In this document: in pieces, positions 1 to 10,351 of the stretch | How positions within the stretch are numbered: the stretch's first letter is position 1 | Layout: every line of letters begins with the position of its first letter | From: Dactylonectria macrodidyma | Taxonomy: Eukaryota; Ascomycota; Sordariomycetes; Hypocreales; Nectriaceae | Direction: 5' to 3' | NCBI GenBank assembly: GCA_020744425.1 | Contig: JAGMUV010000002.1 | Location: forward strand, 4,508,501 to 4,572,500 | Length of the DNA: 64,000 nucleotides | Position numbers and translations under genes: made by a program | Notes under the pieces: generated by a model | The model's database searches: none | What the model saw: only the letters and a program-made list of their open reading frames with translations | What the model was told of the DNA's origin: nothing

Positions 1-345
1 AGCTAGCTAGAATTTAGGTCTGATACCACTAAAGCTACAGCAGATTTAGCAGATGTTAGCCTGTAGCGATATGAGGCTGGATGGGCTGTTAGCAAGGTTG
101 TGATTGATTCTAATACACCTTGGTTGAACTGCGCCTTATCGATAAGACCAAGAAATGAATGTTTACTAGAAATCTGCCACACAAAAGTGGGGCCCCGCAC
201 TATTGGACCTCTCACCGCCTTCCTAGTTCGGAGAGGTTGGTCGCTTTTCCAATGGCAGAAAGATAATTTTTGTTTCTGGTGGCGGGACGGATTGCGAAAG
301 TCTAGCGACGATTCTTCAAGATACCCCCCAAAACACCAACACAAC
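1..345. other. upstream region of RCL1
   Basis: Noncoding leader and promoter of the RCL1 gene. The RCL1 frame stays open upstream to about position 100, but there is no in-frame ATG before 346 and the translation there does not resemble the family. No other gene is visible. Confidence 0.6.
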
Positions 346-1560
346 ATGTCGAATTCTTCGCCAGAATTCCTCCGATTCGCTGGCCACCGGGCCTTTACGC
401 AGCGGATAGTGCTGTCGACGCTGACGGGCCGGCCCATCCACATCGCCAAGGTGCGCAGCTCGTCGCCCACGAACCCAGGCCTGGCGCCTCATGAGATCTC
501 GTTCCTGCGGCTCGTCGAGGCCGTCACCAACGGCAGCTCGATGCAGATCTCGTATACTGGTACCACCATCACCTACCACCCGGGCCTAGTGACGGGCACC
601 ATGGCCGGCTTCGGCGCCTCGGACGGCGACGTCATCGAGCACAACATCCCGGTGAACAACACCCGCGGCGTCACCTACTTCCTCATGCCGCTGTGCCTGC
701 TGGCGCCCTTCTCCAAGGCCCACATGAACGTCCGCTTCGTCGGGCCGGGCGTCATCACCTCGTCCACCGAGACGGGCGACATCTCCGTCGACTCCTTCCG
801 AACCGCCATCCTCCCCCTTTTCGGCCTCTTCGGCATCCCCCCCGCGCGTATAGAGTTGAGGGTACTGCAGCGGTCGTGCGCCGGGCCCGGCGGACGCGGA
901 GGCGGCGGCTGCGTGGAGCTGCGGTTCGCGAGCCAGGTCCGGCTGCCCAAGACGCTGCACCTGAACCGCAGCCCGGGGCGCATAAAGAAGATCCGAGGCG
1001 TCGCATACTGCACGGGAGTCTCCGCGTCCAACAATGCGCGGATGATCCATTCCGCTCGTGAGGTCCTCAACCCTTTCGTGTCCGATATCCACGTCGCCGC
1101 CCAATACGACCAGGCGCCGCTCGTGCCCACCGGCGACAAGGCCGGGAGCAAGAGACGTCTAGGCATCGGTTTTGGACTGAGCTTGGTGGCCGAGTCCAAC
1201 TCGGTAGGAGTCATCTACTCGGCCGACGTTGTCGTCCCGCCAGAGGGTCAAGTGGTGCCCGAAGAAATCGGCAAGCGGTGCGCCTATCAGCTCCTGGAGA
1301 CCATCGCACAAGGGGGCTGCGTGACCCGGGTTTCGGCCAGCACGATCCTCACGCTGATGGCCATGGGATCGGAAGACGTCGGCCGGCTACGGATAGGCCG
1401 AGACGTCATCGGCACCGAGGAGATGGTGGGACTGGCAAGAGACTTGAAGACGTTTGGAGCGAGCAGCTGGGGCTTGCGGGACGTGGGCGATGAGACGGAT
1501 GATATCATTATTTCTGTTAAGGGTTCTGGCGTTGGCAACGTGGGTCGGAAGATAGCGTGA
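346..1560 (+). CDS. RCL1: RNA 3'-terminal phosphate cyclase-like protein Rcl1
   Basis: Single-exon gene for 404 residues. It matches the Rcl1 branch of the RNA 3'-phosphate cyclase (RTC) family: an early FAGHRAFTQRIVLSTLTGRP segment, PGLAPHEISFLRLVEAVTNG, and NNTRGVTYFLMPLC in the middle. In yeast Rcl1 is a nucleolar partner of the GTPase Bms1 in the SSU processome and acts in 18S pre-rRNA processing rather than as a cyclase. The ATG at 346 is chosen because the conserved N-terminus starts there; the frame is open upstream without an ATG. A Gly-rich loop (GPGGRGGGGC, about residue 185) interrupts the middle region. The gene converges on the Dsc4-like gene with only about 125 bp between stop codons. 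Family assignment is secure; function is inferred from yeast. Confidence 0.93.
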   Translation: MSNSSPEFLRFAGHRAFTQRIVLSTLTGRPIHIAKVRSSSPTNPGLAPHEISFLRLVEAVTNGSSMQISYTGTTITYHPGLVTGTMAGFGASDGDVIEHNIPVNNTRGVTYFLMPLCLLAPFSKAHMNVRFVGPGVITSSTETGDISVDSFRTAILPLFGLFGIPPARIELRVLQRSCAGPGGRGGGGCVELRFASQVRLPKTLHLNRSPGRIKKIRGVAYCTGVSASNNARMIHSAREVLNPFVSDIHVAAQYDQAPLVPTGDKAGSKRRLGIGFGLSLVAESNSVGVIYSADVVVPPEGQVVPEEIGKRCAYQLLETIAQGGCVTRVSASTILTLMAMGSEDVGRLRIGRDVIGTEEMVGLARDLKTFGASSWGLRDVGDETDDIIISVKGSGVGNVGRKIA

Positions 1561-1685
1561 AAGCAACATATTTCAATGTTGAAAAATGAGATACACCATA
1601 CACACTTACACACACAAACACGCATACGCCCCAATATCCATGCACGCTTTGCTGTTCCGCTTTTGCATTTCCGTCATAATCCTTG

Positions 1686-2876
1686 CTACTGTCTATCCGT
1701 TTGCACAGTTCGATTGGTCACGGTGCCCCCGCGCCGGCGTGCCTGTAGGGCTGCCATGGTAGCTCCATAGCTCAGCGAACGGAGCGAGTGAGCCGCGGTC
1801 CTCTCCAGGTCCATGGCTGCCGAGCGGATGGACTGGATAACGTGATACTCGCCGAGGATCGCATTTCCGGAGCTTAGGAGGTCGGAAAGATGCGACCTCG
1901 AAGATTCCTCCATTGAATCCTCTCGAGAGAGTGACTCTGATTCGCCGTTTTGGTCGTTGCCGTCGTCGGCGTCGCTAGCACGACGAAGCGGTTGCATTTC
2001 GATATCGTTGGTCTCGTCCATTGATATCACGCCTGACATCTCGCGGGAGACGCCGCGTTCCTCCGCATCCAGGTCTTCTATGCTGGGTATCGACATGGCT
2101 TGCTGAGCCAAGTTTGAAGCCATTGGGCGAAACGTTTTCAACATGACACGGAGTCTCTCGCGCTCCGTATGCACGGTCAACATCAGACATTGGACGAGGA
2201 GGATGGCCACGTCTACTAGTATATAATACAGCCGAGAGGTTGCTGGTTTTTGGCCAACAAAGTCGATGACCAATCCGCCATGCATATATCCTCGATGATA
2301 ATCAGGGCCTACTGGAAGCGCGGCGAATAGGTGTAGGAGCATGCATAATATGTTGGGGATGACGACCAGCATGACATGCATCCGAGTAGCCGGCATGACG
2401 AAGGGAAAGGAGTCATCCTTGGGGGTCAAGTACATGTACTGGCCCACAGATCGCAAGACAAATCGGAACATGGAACATCTAAAGACGGACGGAGACGCAG
2501 AGGTTAGCGACGTTTGTTGGGTAGGGAGAAGAGGACGTGGGCAGAGGGGAAAAAGACATGTAACGTACTCCATGTAGTATAATGCACTCAACTCCACAAA
2601 GACGAGGGTATCAAGGCTCTTGAGCAAATGGGTGACGAATTCCAACTTTCTCGCCAACCCGGGATTGCGCTTCTTCCTGCTCTTCTTCTTCTTGCGGCGC
2701 TGCGAGTGCGACTGGGCGCGACGGCGAGAAGACGGGGCGGCGAGGTCCGAGGATGCGTCCCAGGCGACGGCCCGGCTGCCGGGGGCCGAGGAGGATGGTT
2801 CGACTGAGGGTTCGGCCGGGGAGGAAGAGGAGGCGTGGATCCGCGCCGGGGAGCTCGGCGAGGCATCATCGCTCAT
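1686..2876 (-). CDS. DUF1746 membrane protein, Dsc E3 ligase subunit 4-like
   Basis: Exons 2569-2876 and 1686-2478, split by a 90-nt GT...AG intron (2479-2568), give 366 residues. Splicing restores a continuous conserved block: YYMEC followed by SMFRFVLRSVGQYMYLTPKD. A basic, Ser-rich N-terminal tail (KKKKSRKKR) precedes three hydrophobic segments: LDTLVFVELSALYYM, MHVMLVVIPNILCMLLHLF and LYYILVDVAILLVQCLMLTV. A long acidic C-terminal tail follows. DUF1746 occurs in the fission-yeast Dsc4 subunit of the Golgi Dsc ubiquitin ligase that activates SREBP. Membership in a Dsc complex here is inference. The intron is a multiple of three and has no stop, so retention would insert 30 residues. Confidence 0.8.
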   Translation of the reverse strand: MSDDASPSSPARIHASSSSPAEPSVEPSSSAPGSRAVAWDASSDLAAPSSRRRAQSHSQRRKKKKSRKKRNPGLARKLEFVTHLLKSLDTLVFVELSALYYMEYVTCLFPLCPRPLLPTQQTSLTSASPSVFRCSMFRFVLRSVGQYMYLTPKDDSFPFVMPATRMHVMLVVIPNILCMLLHLFAALPVGPDYHRGYMHGGLVIDFVGQKPATSRLYYILVDVAILLVQCLMLTVHTERERLRVMLKTFRPMASNLAQQAMSIPSIEDLDAEERGVSREMSGVISMDETNDIEMQPLRRASDADDGNDQNGESESLSREDSMEESSRSHLSDLLSSGNAILGEYHVIQSIRSAAMDLERTAAHSLRSLSYGATMAALQARRRGGTVTNRTVQTDRQ

Positions 2877-3633
2877 TCTCGGGTCTCGTCATCTGCCGGA
2901 ACTGGGCGAAGAAGAGCGAGCCGATTCTTCTGCATGGGGAGCTGAGGGCGAGCAAGCTCAAGACGAGCGCGTGTCTTCCTTAGGACATGGATGGGCCCTG
3001 AGTTCTATGGAAAGTCGGGGGGCGAGGCTGGCGATGGGGAAGCTGGAACCGGGGGTGAATAAAAGAGTTGCAGGTAAGCAGCCAACCAGGATATCAGTGA
3101 ATACGATGCGCGTTCGGAAGAATGATGCCACAAAGAGAGTCGCGATATTCGGGCTCTGGAGCCTGTTGAATGGTGGAACGGATGGTCGTGTGTGCTCGAT
3201 GCTAGTTGTTAACAGTGGCATGGGAGCATGGATGACGAGGCTCCAGCCTCCAGCGGCTTCCATGATAAGATTGCAGGGGTGCAAAATGGGAAAGCGCCAC
3301 ACACACGAGCAGCGGGCAAACGACTTGTGACGTGTGGCTGAGGAACAACATTTCATCCGATGTTGAATGTTCCCCCGCGCTATTGGCGAGTGGTGCAACC
3401 AAACGGATTTCCATATTTGGGGGGTTGCTCATGGCCGACTAAACATATGATCTGATTCTGAGGCATCTCAATTTTTAAATGGATGACGCGTTTTGTACCA
3501 AATTGGCCTTTGCGGCATGTTCCGATGGGATGCAGCCCAGTTCAAACTCACGTCGGCCACTCCCATGATAGCTTCTTCAGGCTGCTTGCCTAACGCTGGA
3601 TCTCATACTAGATGACATGAAAGAGATACGGCC

Positions 3634-3653
3634 AAAAAAAAAAAAAAAAAAAA
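3634..3653 (+). repeat. poly-A tract (20 A)
   Basis: Uninterrupted run of twenty A in noncoding DNA. It has no flanking target duplication or coding remnant to suggest a retroposed copy. Confidence 0.9.
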
Positions 3654-4207
3654 GTCAATTGAACTTGAAGGGTGAAGATAGAAGTCCGGTTCGATCTCAT
3701 TTATTTTGTCTCCCTTCTCAATCGAAGCTATACTCTGCAATCTGACGGGTTCCAGCCGCTACAAAGGTCCGTCTACAGTCTTAGTGCCCCACTGCGCTCG
3801 CCGGCGATCTGCATTCCGGTCGCCAGTCTCCAGTCTCCAGCGCAGAATTTAGAGAATCGTGAAAATAAGACTTTGAAAAAAAGAAGAAAAAAAAAGGAAA
3901 AAAAAAAGGATTCGAGTCGAGTGCTGTCGCTGACGAGCACGGTGCATGTCGTAATGGAACAATCCAGTGGAAATGCTCGCGCCTTCTGAGTGTTGTGTCT
4001 CTTACAGTCGGCAGTTGTTTTCCACCCCACATACCTCCGACCTGGCCGGTCCCGTCGGCGCTTGAGTTCCCCACTATCAGCCCGGTCATGAAGGGCCCCT
4101 CCTAAACAGCGGGGATCAAAGCGAGTGCAAGTCAACGGGCTACCTATCATACATAGGCACCCTTGATCATTCTCTCCCAGCATTGGACTGGCCATTACAA
4201 AGCAAAA

Positions 4208-4226
4208 AAGGAGGGCAACCCTCCTT
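4208..4226. repeat. short perfect inverted repeat
   Basis: AAGGAGGG and its complement CCCTCCTT are separated by CAA. Position does not tie it to a gene end, so its role is unknown. Confidence 0.5.
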
Positions 4227-4789
4227 CATGCAGGCAGCCCGAAGCCGTGTGACACCCTGCACTGCAACGGCACCTTGGTGGTAGCTTGACTCCCCTCTGG
4301 CAGCCCAAAGAAAGAGGGTGGCGTGACCATTTCCATCTACGACGTAGCTCGAGTTGGTGGTTTGAGATCACCAGCTCACGGCGATGATGTCCATACATCC
4401 TTGGACCCATCAACCACCCCGCTTTTTTTTTTAGTCCCCCTTGAGAGGTCTCGGTTCTTCCTACGTACGCATTTGACTTCCGGGGATGAACAAGATGCCC
4501 CATTGGCAAGCCCAATCGAGAGACGCCCGTAGGCTGTCGCTGTCGATGGCGACGGCGATTGGTGAGTGGCGCCACTTGGGCCATGGGCTTGCGGGCGGGG
4601 AAGAATTGCCTGCAGTGAGTTAGGCGAAGCTTCTTGCCTTTGGATCGACACTCAAAAGCGAAGGTAGCTTAGGTAGCTCTTGGGTTTGGGGCCTGGACCA
4701 GCAGCATGCTACGTAGTGGCGTCCAGCCAGTTCCCCGTCATCGAGACAAGGGGAACGGGAGATACGACTCGAGGTAGGTGTTGCGTAAG

Positions 4790-4796
4790 TATATAA
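4790..4796 (+). promoter_or_regulatory. TATA box of the small conidiation-type gene
   Basis: TATATAA lies about 150 bp before the start codon at 4949. An AAGGGG stress-element-like motif lies near 4748. A clear TATA box fits a strongly induced gene, as expected for conidiation genes; activity is inferred. Confidence 0.55.
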
Positions 4797-4948
4797 GACG
4801 GGTGCGTAGACCTCACACTCTTACCCCTCCTTCTCCCATCCATCCTTCATACAGTTACAAGTCATCGTCATCAGACAGCATTGAATACCCCCAATCTACC
4901 TCCGCTGAACGACATCGATATCAATCGTCCTCCATCACCATTGTCATC

Positions 4949-5303
4949 ATGAATCCCGAGACTCCCCAAAACGACCAGACCAATAATACTGGCGGCCGTC
5001 GCCGAGTATGCCCCCCCCTCCCCTCCCTCTTACCATCTTCTTCCACTAACCGTCCATCACCACCAGAGCTCAGGCTTCATGCCAGCCTTCGCCAGCTTGC
5101 ATGAGCAGAAGCGCGGTTCCGACGCCAACGTCGCCCGACGTGCAAGCATGTCCGATCAAGAGGTCAAGGGTGGCTTCCTCAGCCAGTTCTTCCACAAGTA
5201 TGTCATCGAATTGCCCATTCTGTCTTCCAACCTACCCTCCATTGTATCCAATGGTAACGTCGACACCTTCCACAGCAACTTCGGAAGGAACGCAGGCAAA
5301 TAA
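4949..5303 (+). CDS. small basic protein, conidiation-specific (Con-8-like)
   Basis: Three exons (4949-5005, 5067-5197, 5276-5303) encode 71 residues. Both introns (61 and 78 nt) have good GT...AG ends. The spliced protein begins MNPETPQNDQTNNTGG, continues RRRSSGFMPAFASLHEQKR, and ends in KGGFLSQFFHNNFGRNAGK. It has no signal peptide or membrane segment; it is small, basic and Ser/Gly-rich. It resembles the short fungal proteins annotated as conidiation-specific protein 8, but I make that match from memory of the pattern. The second intron is in frame and stop-free, so an unspliced form would have 97 residues. The gene model is firmer than the name. Confidence 0.6.
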
Positions 5304-5762
5304 ACCTCCCCGAATAATGAATTTATGATGTCGGATATGAGGGAAGTGTTGAGTTGTACGATAATTGTAAGAGAAATGCGCATGTTTTCAATTTTGGCCC
5401 TGGAGATGAGTACGATCAATTATCAAACTGTAGAAACGCCGAGAGTGTAACAATTGATCAAGCCATTTGCGGAATCAGCCTTCTCATCTGTAGTGACGTA
5501 CAGGCGATGATGATCATACAGAGGATCATCAGGAACACCCTCGGCGATGCCATCATGGCCAGTAGCGGCCAGCCAAGCCAGACTTTCCCCGCTGCTGACG
5601 GACATGCGTGCGACCCCTCTAAAACAGCCTGGACTCCATGAATCAAATCTCTGGAAAAAAGTCTACAGTGCCGCGCAGAATAGACACTGGCAACCCGGTG
5701 TCTAGAGCCGGAACCTCTAATAATATGTACGCTCTCGTTGCATCGATATAAACATGTCGCTT
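5304..5762. other. convergent intergenic region
   Basis: 459 bp between the stops of the Con-8-like gene and PXR1, presumably both 3' UTRs. No coding signal was seen. Confidence 0.6.
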
Positions 5763-6988
5763 TTATGCCTTAACCATAAAGATCTGTCAAATGTTAGCAA
5801 TGACAAGCCCAGGGAGACAGGGTTGTCGCAGTCCCGCACCTGATTCAACGCCTTGGTATCCAACACTGCCTGTTTCTTCTGCGCAATAAATCGTGCTCTC
5901 ACAAAGTTCCGGCTTCCTCGAGGCGTCGAAGTTCCCGTGACTGGCGTCGTGGTGCCTGTGCTCATAGCCGATTCAGCTGGTGTAGCGACATCCGACGTAT
6001 CGGCCTCGTCCTTTCTGCGCTTCTTCTTGTCCTTTTTGTCCTTCTTCTCTTTCTTGTCCTTCTTTGACTTCTTTGACTTTGCTCGGTCGTCTTCTGAATC
6101 CTCGGGAGATTGACTGGCGTCTTTGGACTTGGACTTTCGCTTCCTTGACTTTTCGTCCGAAGCCGACGCTTCATCATCAGAGCCCTCGGTCTGCTTAATG
6201 CGCTTCTTGTCCTTCTTGTCCTTCTTTTCCTTCTTCCTAGCCTTCGCATCATCGGTGCTGTCCTCGGTGTCCTTCATCTTTCGCTCTTCCTTTCGCCTCT
6301 TCTTGCTCTTCGAGTCAGATTCACGGCTCGAGGTGTCTGCATCGCCGTCCGCGGTGGCTTTGCGCTTCTTCGACTTCTTGTCCTTCTTGGAATCCTTGGG
6401 AATCGAATCCTCAGTCATCTCGACGTCCACTCCCTCCTCCTTGTCTTCGCTCTCGTTCGATGATCCACTGGATTCGTCTTCTTCTTTGGGCACTTCCTTT
6501 AGCTCATCACCAACCAGAAGCCCGCCTCGAACGAAGCGCATGGGACCCCAGCGCTGTTCAACGTAGTAGTTTGCCTTGACAGCCAGTCGCGTCTGACGGT
6601 CCTCCTCAACAGCAACTTCCGATTTACCGTTCAGCCGGCTGAGCAAGTCCTGAAACACGTCGAGACCAGTAATCTCATCCTCCTTGGACCTGCTGAAGCC
6701 CAACCCCTTCATATCATCCTTCAGTGCGACCCGAATGTACGACGCGTTCGCAGCGGTGTGAAGTTCGGAGTGCGGCGCATTTTCGGCTCCCAGAAATTGG
6801 CCCGGTTGCCAGCCCTGGGCTCGCAGGATCTTCTGTCCGAAGGTGTTGGTGTCACGGGTCCATTTCGTGTTGTTGGGATCTTTGTTGATCTTTGACCGGC
6901 TACAGGTGAAGAGTTAGCTGAATCTGAGGCGGAAGACCGATACAGGTACAGGTATGTCGTACGTTTTGTTCTCAGCTAGAAGTCCCAT
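5763..6988 (-). CDS. PXR1: PinX1-related G-patch protein Pxr1
   Basis: Three exons (6963-6988, 5840-6899, 5763-5783) give 368 residues. The first exon encodes only MGLLAENK plus two bases; the last encodes IFMVKA, the usual short C-terminus of this family. The G-patch lies at about residues 25-75: NTFGQKILRAQGWQPGQFLG, then KGLGFSRSKEDEITGLDVFQ. The second half is a long Lys/Glu/Ser tract with many KK(D/E)KK and SKKSKK runs, typical of nucleolar proteins. In yeast Pxr1/Gno1 activates the Prp43 helicase in rRNA and snoRNA maturation, and the animal homologue PinX1 also inhibits telomerase. Intron positions are 6900-6962 and 5784-5839. Confidence 0.92.
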
Positions 6989-7571
6989 CTTTGCGACTTG
7001 TCGAGTACCGGTGCGAGGCCCTTTGTTGGACTGTACTGGACTCGACAGGACTTGGAGTTGTAGGAATGGCTCAAGAAAAAAAAAAAGGTGGGCGGTGGGG
7101 GTGGATAAGAATGAAATACCTTATCAAAGCTTGTGATTGGCCAGAGACCCCACAGTCAATGACCCATCTTTCACCGAGACCCTCACCTGGACTCTCACCG
7201 AACTCAACTTCCCTTAGTGCGGATAGGCAATTCAGAGGCTCAACTGGTTTGCAATGGCCCTCGAGTATCAGAACTGATTCAATTTTGACCAAAACATAGG
7301 TAGCGAATATGGGCTATCTGTTTTGTATGTAGTTGCGTTACCCTCCCAGTCAAATTTTGCAAATAGAAGTGTCAAAGCAATCACGAGATATTCTACACGG
7401 GCTTCCAGGGCGCCTTTCCTACCACCTTCTGTGGTAAACTCTTCGACAGTCCCGAAATTCGGATCGTCCGCCCTGGAACACAGTCGCCGTAGTGTTGGAA
7501 AAGTACAAGTCAACCGCCTGCTCCCCCGGACCCCCTCTCGGTACATTGCTCCCGAGATCACCAAAACCAAT
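6989..7571. other. intergenic between PXR1 and ARS2
   Basis: 583 bp holding the PXR1 promoter and the ARS2 3' region. No further gene was recognised. Confidence 0.55.
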
Positions 7572-10351
7572 CTAGTAGTTGAGCTCTCCACCACCGCCGC
7601 CTGAAACTTGATCAAGATCTTCATAGCTCTTCAGGCTACGGCCCTGTACGGCTTCACGTGGGCCGCCCGCCGCGCCACCGGCGCCGTCTCCCCAGCGGGA
7701 GCCTCCCATGCGATTTCGGCCACCGCCACCATCCCATCGGTTACCTCCACGGCGATCATAAGGCCCGGATCGGTACTGCCCGCCTCTGCCACCAGACATG
7801 CCTCCTCGTCGAATGGGGCCGCCAGAGCGATCGTCACCCATTGGGTTCCATCCGCCAGCTTGCATCCCAGCAAACATGGGAGGGAAGGCGCCCGCGGGCA
7901 TTGGGAATCCCGGCATTCCCATCATACCATTCATGGAGAAATTGTTAAGGTTGAAACCTCGAGGGGTTCCAGCGGTGGTTTGACCGTTCGCGGGCGGGAA
8001 GTGGCCATTAGAGTTGGCATCAGTCCTGGAGGGAGCGATGTGGGCAGGATCCATGACATAGGCGTTGATGAGTTCGAACTAAACCTTCGTTAGCATGGTA
8101 ACACTGTCGCTTGAGCGGATTCATACATACCTCCTGCTTCATGCTCTCAACCCAGTCAGAATGACGCTTCTCAACGTGCTTCCTCCAGAAGTGTTCCTCT
8201 TTGAACAACTTCGAGCACTCTGGGCCTTTGCACCTCCACTTGTGCTCGTCTTCTTGCTTCACATGCTTAAGCAACTCTTCCTCAACTGCCTCATCAGCTG
8301 AACGACCACCCAGCTTCCGAATGTCAACAGATTGGGGGTCTAGGATTTGGGTCAGTTTGTCCTCAAACGTCTTGACCCAATTGTACGCGCGGAGAAGTTG
8401 CTGCTCAGTCTTATTGGACGTGTTGCGGAACTTCTTATCTCCATCGGCACCATCGGCCTCGCCCTCTTCAGCTGCGTCGCTACGCTTCTTACTAGGGAAG
8501 GGTTCTCCATTAGCACTGGCCCTAGCAACCGCTCTGGCCGAGGATGAGAGTGTGGTGCGGGGTCGACGGAGATGGCCGCCGGGACACTTTCGGGTTAACT
8601 CATGGATAGAGTCGCTTTCAAAGACACAAAAGAAGCAGAAGTTGAAGACGCGGCGCAGATATTCGATCAAGAGGTCGAGCTGCTTCTTCTTCACAAGAAG
8701 CTCTTCGTCATCAAGCTCCTCTTCATCATCGACAGCGCCCTCTTCCTCTTCCTCCTCGATTTCGATCATGCCATCCTCCTCCTCGTCCATGGCTTCATCC
8801 ATGCCAACCTCTCGAGTCTTCTTGACCTTCTTGACAGGAGCCGGGGGCGCCGCAGGCTGAAGATGGCCAGCATTCTTCAAGTCTTCAACCTTCTCCTCGA
8901 TCTTCAGGGTTGCTTGGAAATCGGATCCAAAGTCTTCCTCAAACTTGTTGACGATGCGCTGGACCAGCAGGAGGTCCTTGTCAATTCGCTCCGGTGCAGA
9001 GAAGAGATCCCAGAGCGCTTTCTTCCGAGGGTGACTAGGGGGGTTATGAACTCCAACGTGGCACACAAAGTCACCTCGGACCTCATCTTTCACAGTCTTG
9101 CCGTTGATAGCATCAAGGGCCTTGTCAGCAGTGGAGACTGGTTGAGGCGATAATATCGGCTCATCGCCATCCTCATCCTTAGGGTCGACTCGGTCAATGG
9201 GCATTGCGGTCTCTGAGGATGGATGTAGCATTACCCATCCAATGCGATGGTACCGCTTGCTGGGGTTGGGATCAGACAGAGAAAGCCATTTGAAGCCACC
9301 CTCCTCCTCGCCAAGATGTTCTTTGCAGAATGCCTCTAGATTTTGACGACTGACGTGTGGCGCAATTGTCTTGATGAGAAGGGTTGGTTGAAACTGATTC
9401 TCATCTCTGATGTCCGCGCCATTTCCGGGAACAAGGTCGCCGACTCCGAGAATCTCGTTTGTGGCTGTCGCCTCGCCTTCCTCTTTCTCAATAACGCCGC
9501 CAGCTCCATTGCTCTCGCTCTTGGGAAGTCCCTCGAGGGAAAAATCGTCAAAAGTTCCAGACTCAAGATCTTGCTCCCACTGACTATAGGCGCCTCGTCG
9601 GGACTCATTGAGCTTCCCTCTGAAGTCGTCACGAATCTCTGGCACATATCTTTCTCTGAACCATTGCTCCTTCTTGTGTTCGGACACAAAGGTACGTGCC
9701 ATCTTGGCTTGTAGTTCCTCCTTGTAGGTATCGTAGGCAGCTTGGATCTTGATCTTTTCTTTTTCGCGTTCCTCCTGTGCTTCTCTGGGGCCACGGACTC
9801 TTTCCGGCTCGCGCCGACGGCCAGTGCGGGCTCTCTCCTTTTCTTCCTTGATCTTCTCGTTCACCCTCCACCATTCTCCAAAGTAGGAGAAGCCAACTTG
9901 GTAGGGGAGCTTGACCGGATCGGCAAGAGGATTTGCAGACACACCGCCGCCGGAGGCGCTGTTTTCTTGTCCCGGGACATAACGGTCGATATTGGCGGGG
10001 GGCGAGCCGATGCGACGTCGGTCATCCCGGTCTCGGTCATCTCGACGAGGTCGAGGCTCGTAACGATCCACGGCGGCAGGGGAGCGGGATCGTCGACGTT
10101 CGCGACGTTCATGGCCTGTGACACAATGGTTAGGCCTGCTTCCGAGTAAAGTCGTATTATGAGAGGGAGAGTTGGTGTGACGCGAAGGCCGGGGGTGAAA
10201 GGCCTCAAGGACTGTGGTAGGACTCACCAGGAGATCTGCCACGATAGAAAGGATCGGCTCGGTCGTCTCTTGTTCGGGAATCGTCGCGATTCCAGGTTCT
10301 CTCAACTGGGGACCGAGCTGGGGCCTCCCGGAAAGACGTATACGAGTCCAT
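7572..10351 (-). CDS. ARS2/SERRATE homologue (fission yeast Pir2 type)
   Basis: Three exons (10228-10351, 8131-10115, 7572-8078) give 871 residues. The N-terminus is Arg/Ser/Asp-rich (HERRERRRSRSP). The SERRATE/Ars2 N-terminal domain follows (YQVGFSYFGEWWRVNEKIK, VSEHKKEQWFRERYVPEIRD). An acidic linker leads to LLIEYLRRVFNFCFFCVFE and LTRKCPGGHLRRP. A C2H2 zinc finger comes next (KWRCKGPECSKLF with HVEKRH), then a Gly/Met/Arg-rich tail with GGRGG and DRRGG runs. The proteins link the nuclear cap-binding complex to RNA silencing, exosome decay and 3' processing. The 52-nt intron at 8079-8130 joins KQE to FELINAYVMDP, which fixes the C-terminus. Intron 1 is 10116-10227. Confidence 0.92.

Larger units (their letters stand above)
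2877..4948. other. intergenic, no gene recognised
   Basis: About 2 kb between the Dsc4-like start and the small conidiation-type gene. Open frames here are short and lack recognisable domains. It holds a 20-nt poly-A run (3634-3653), a perfect 8-bp hairpin (4208-4226) and, near the right end, a TATA box. Confidence 0.6.
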
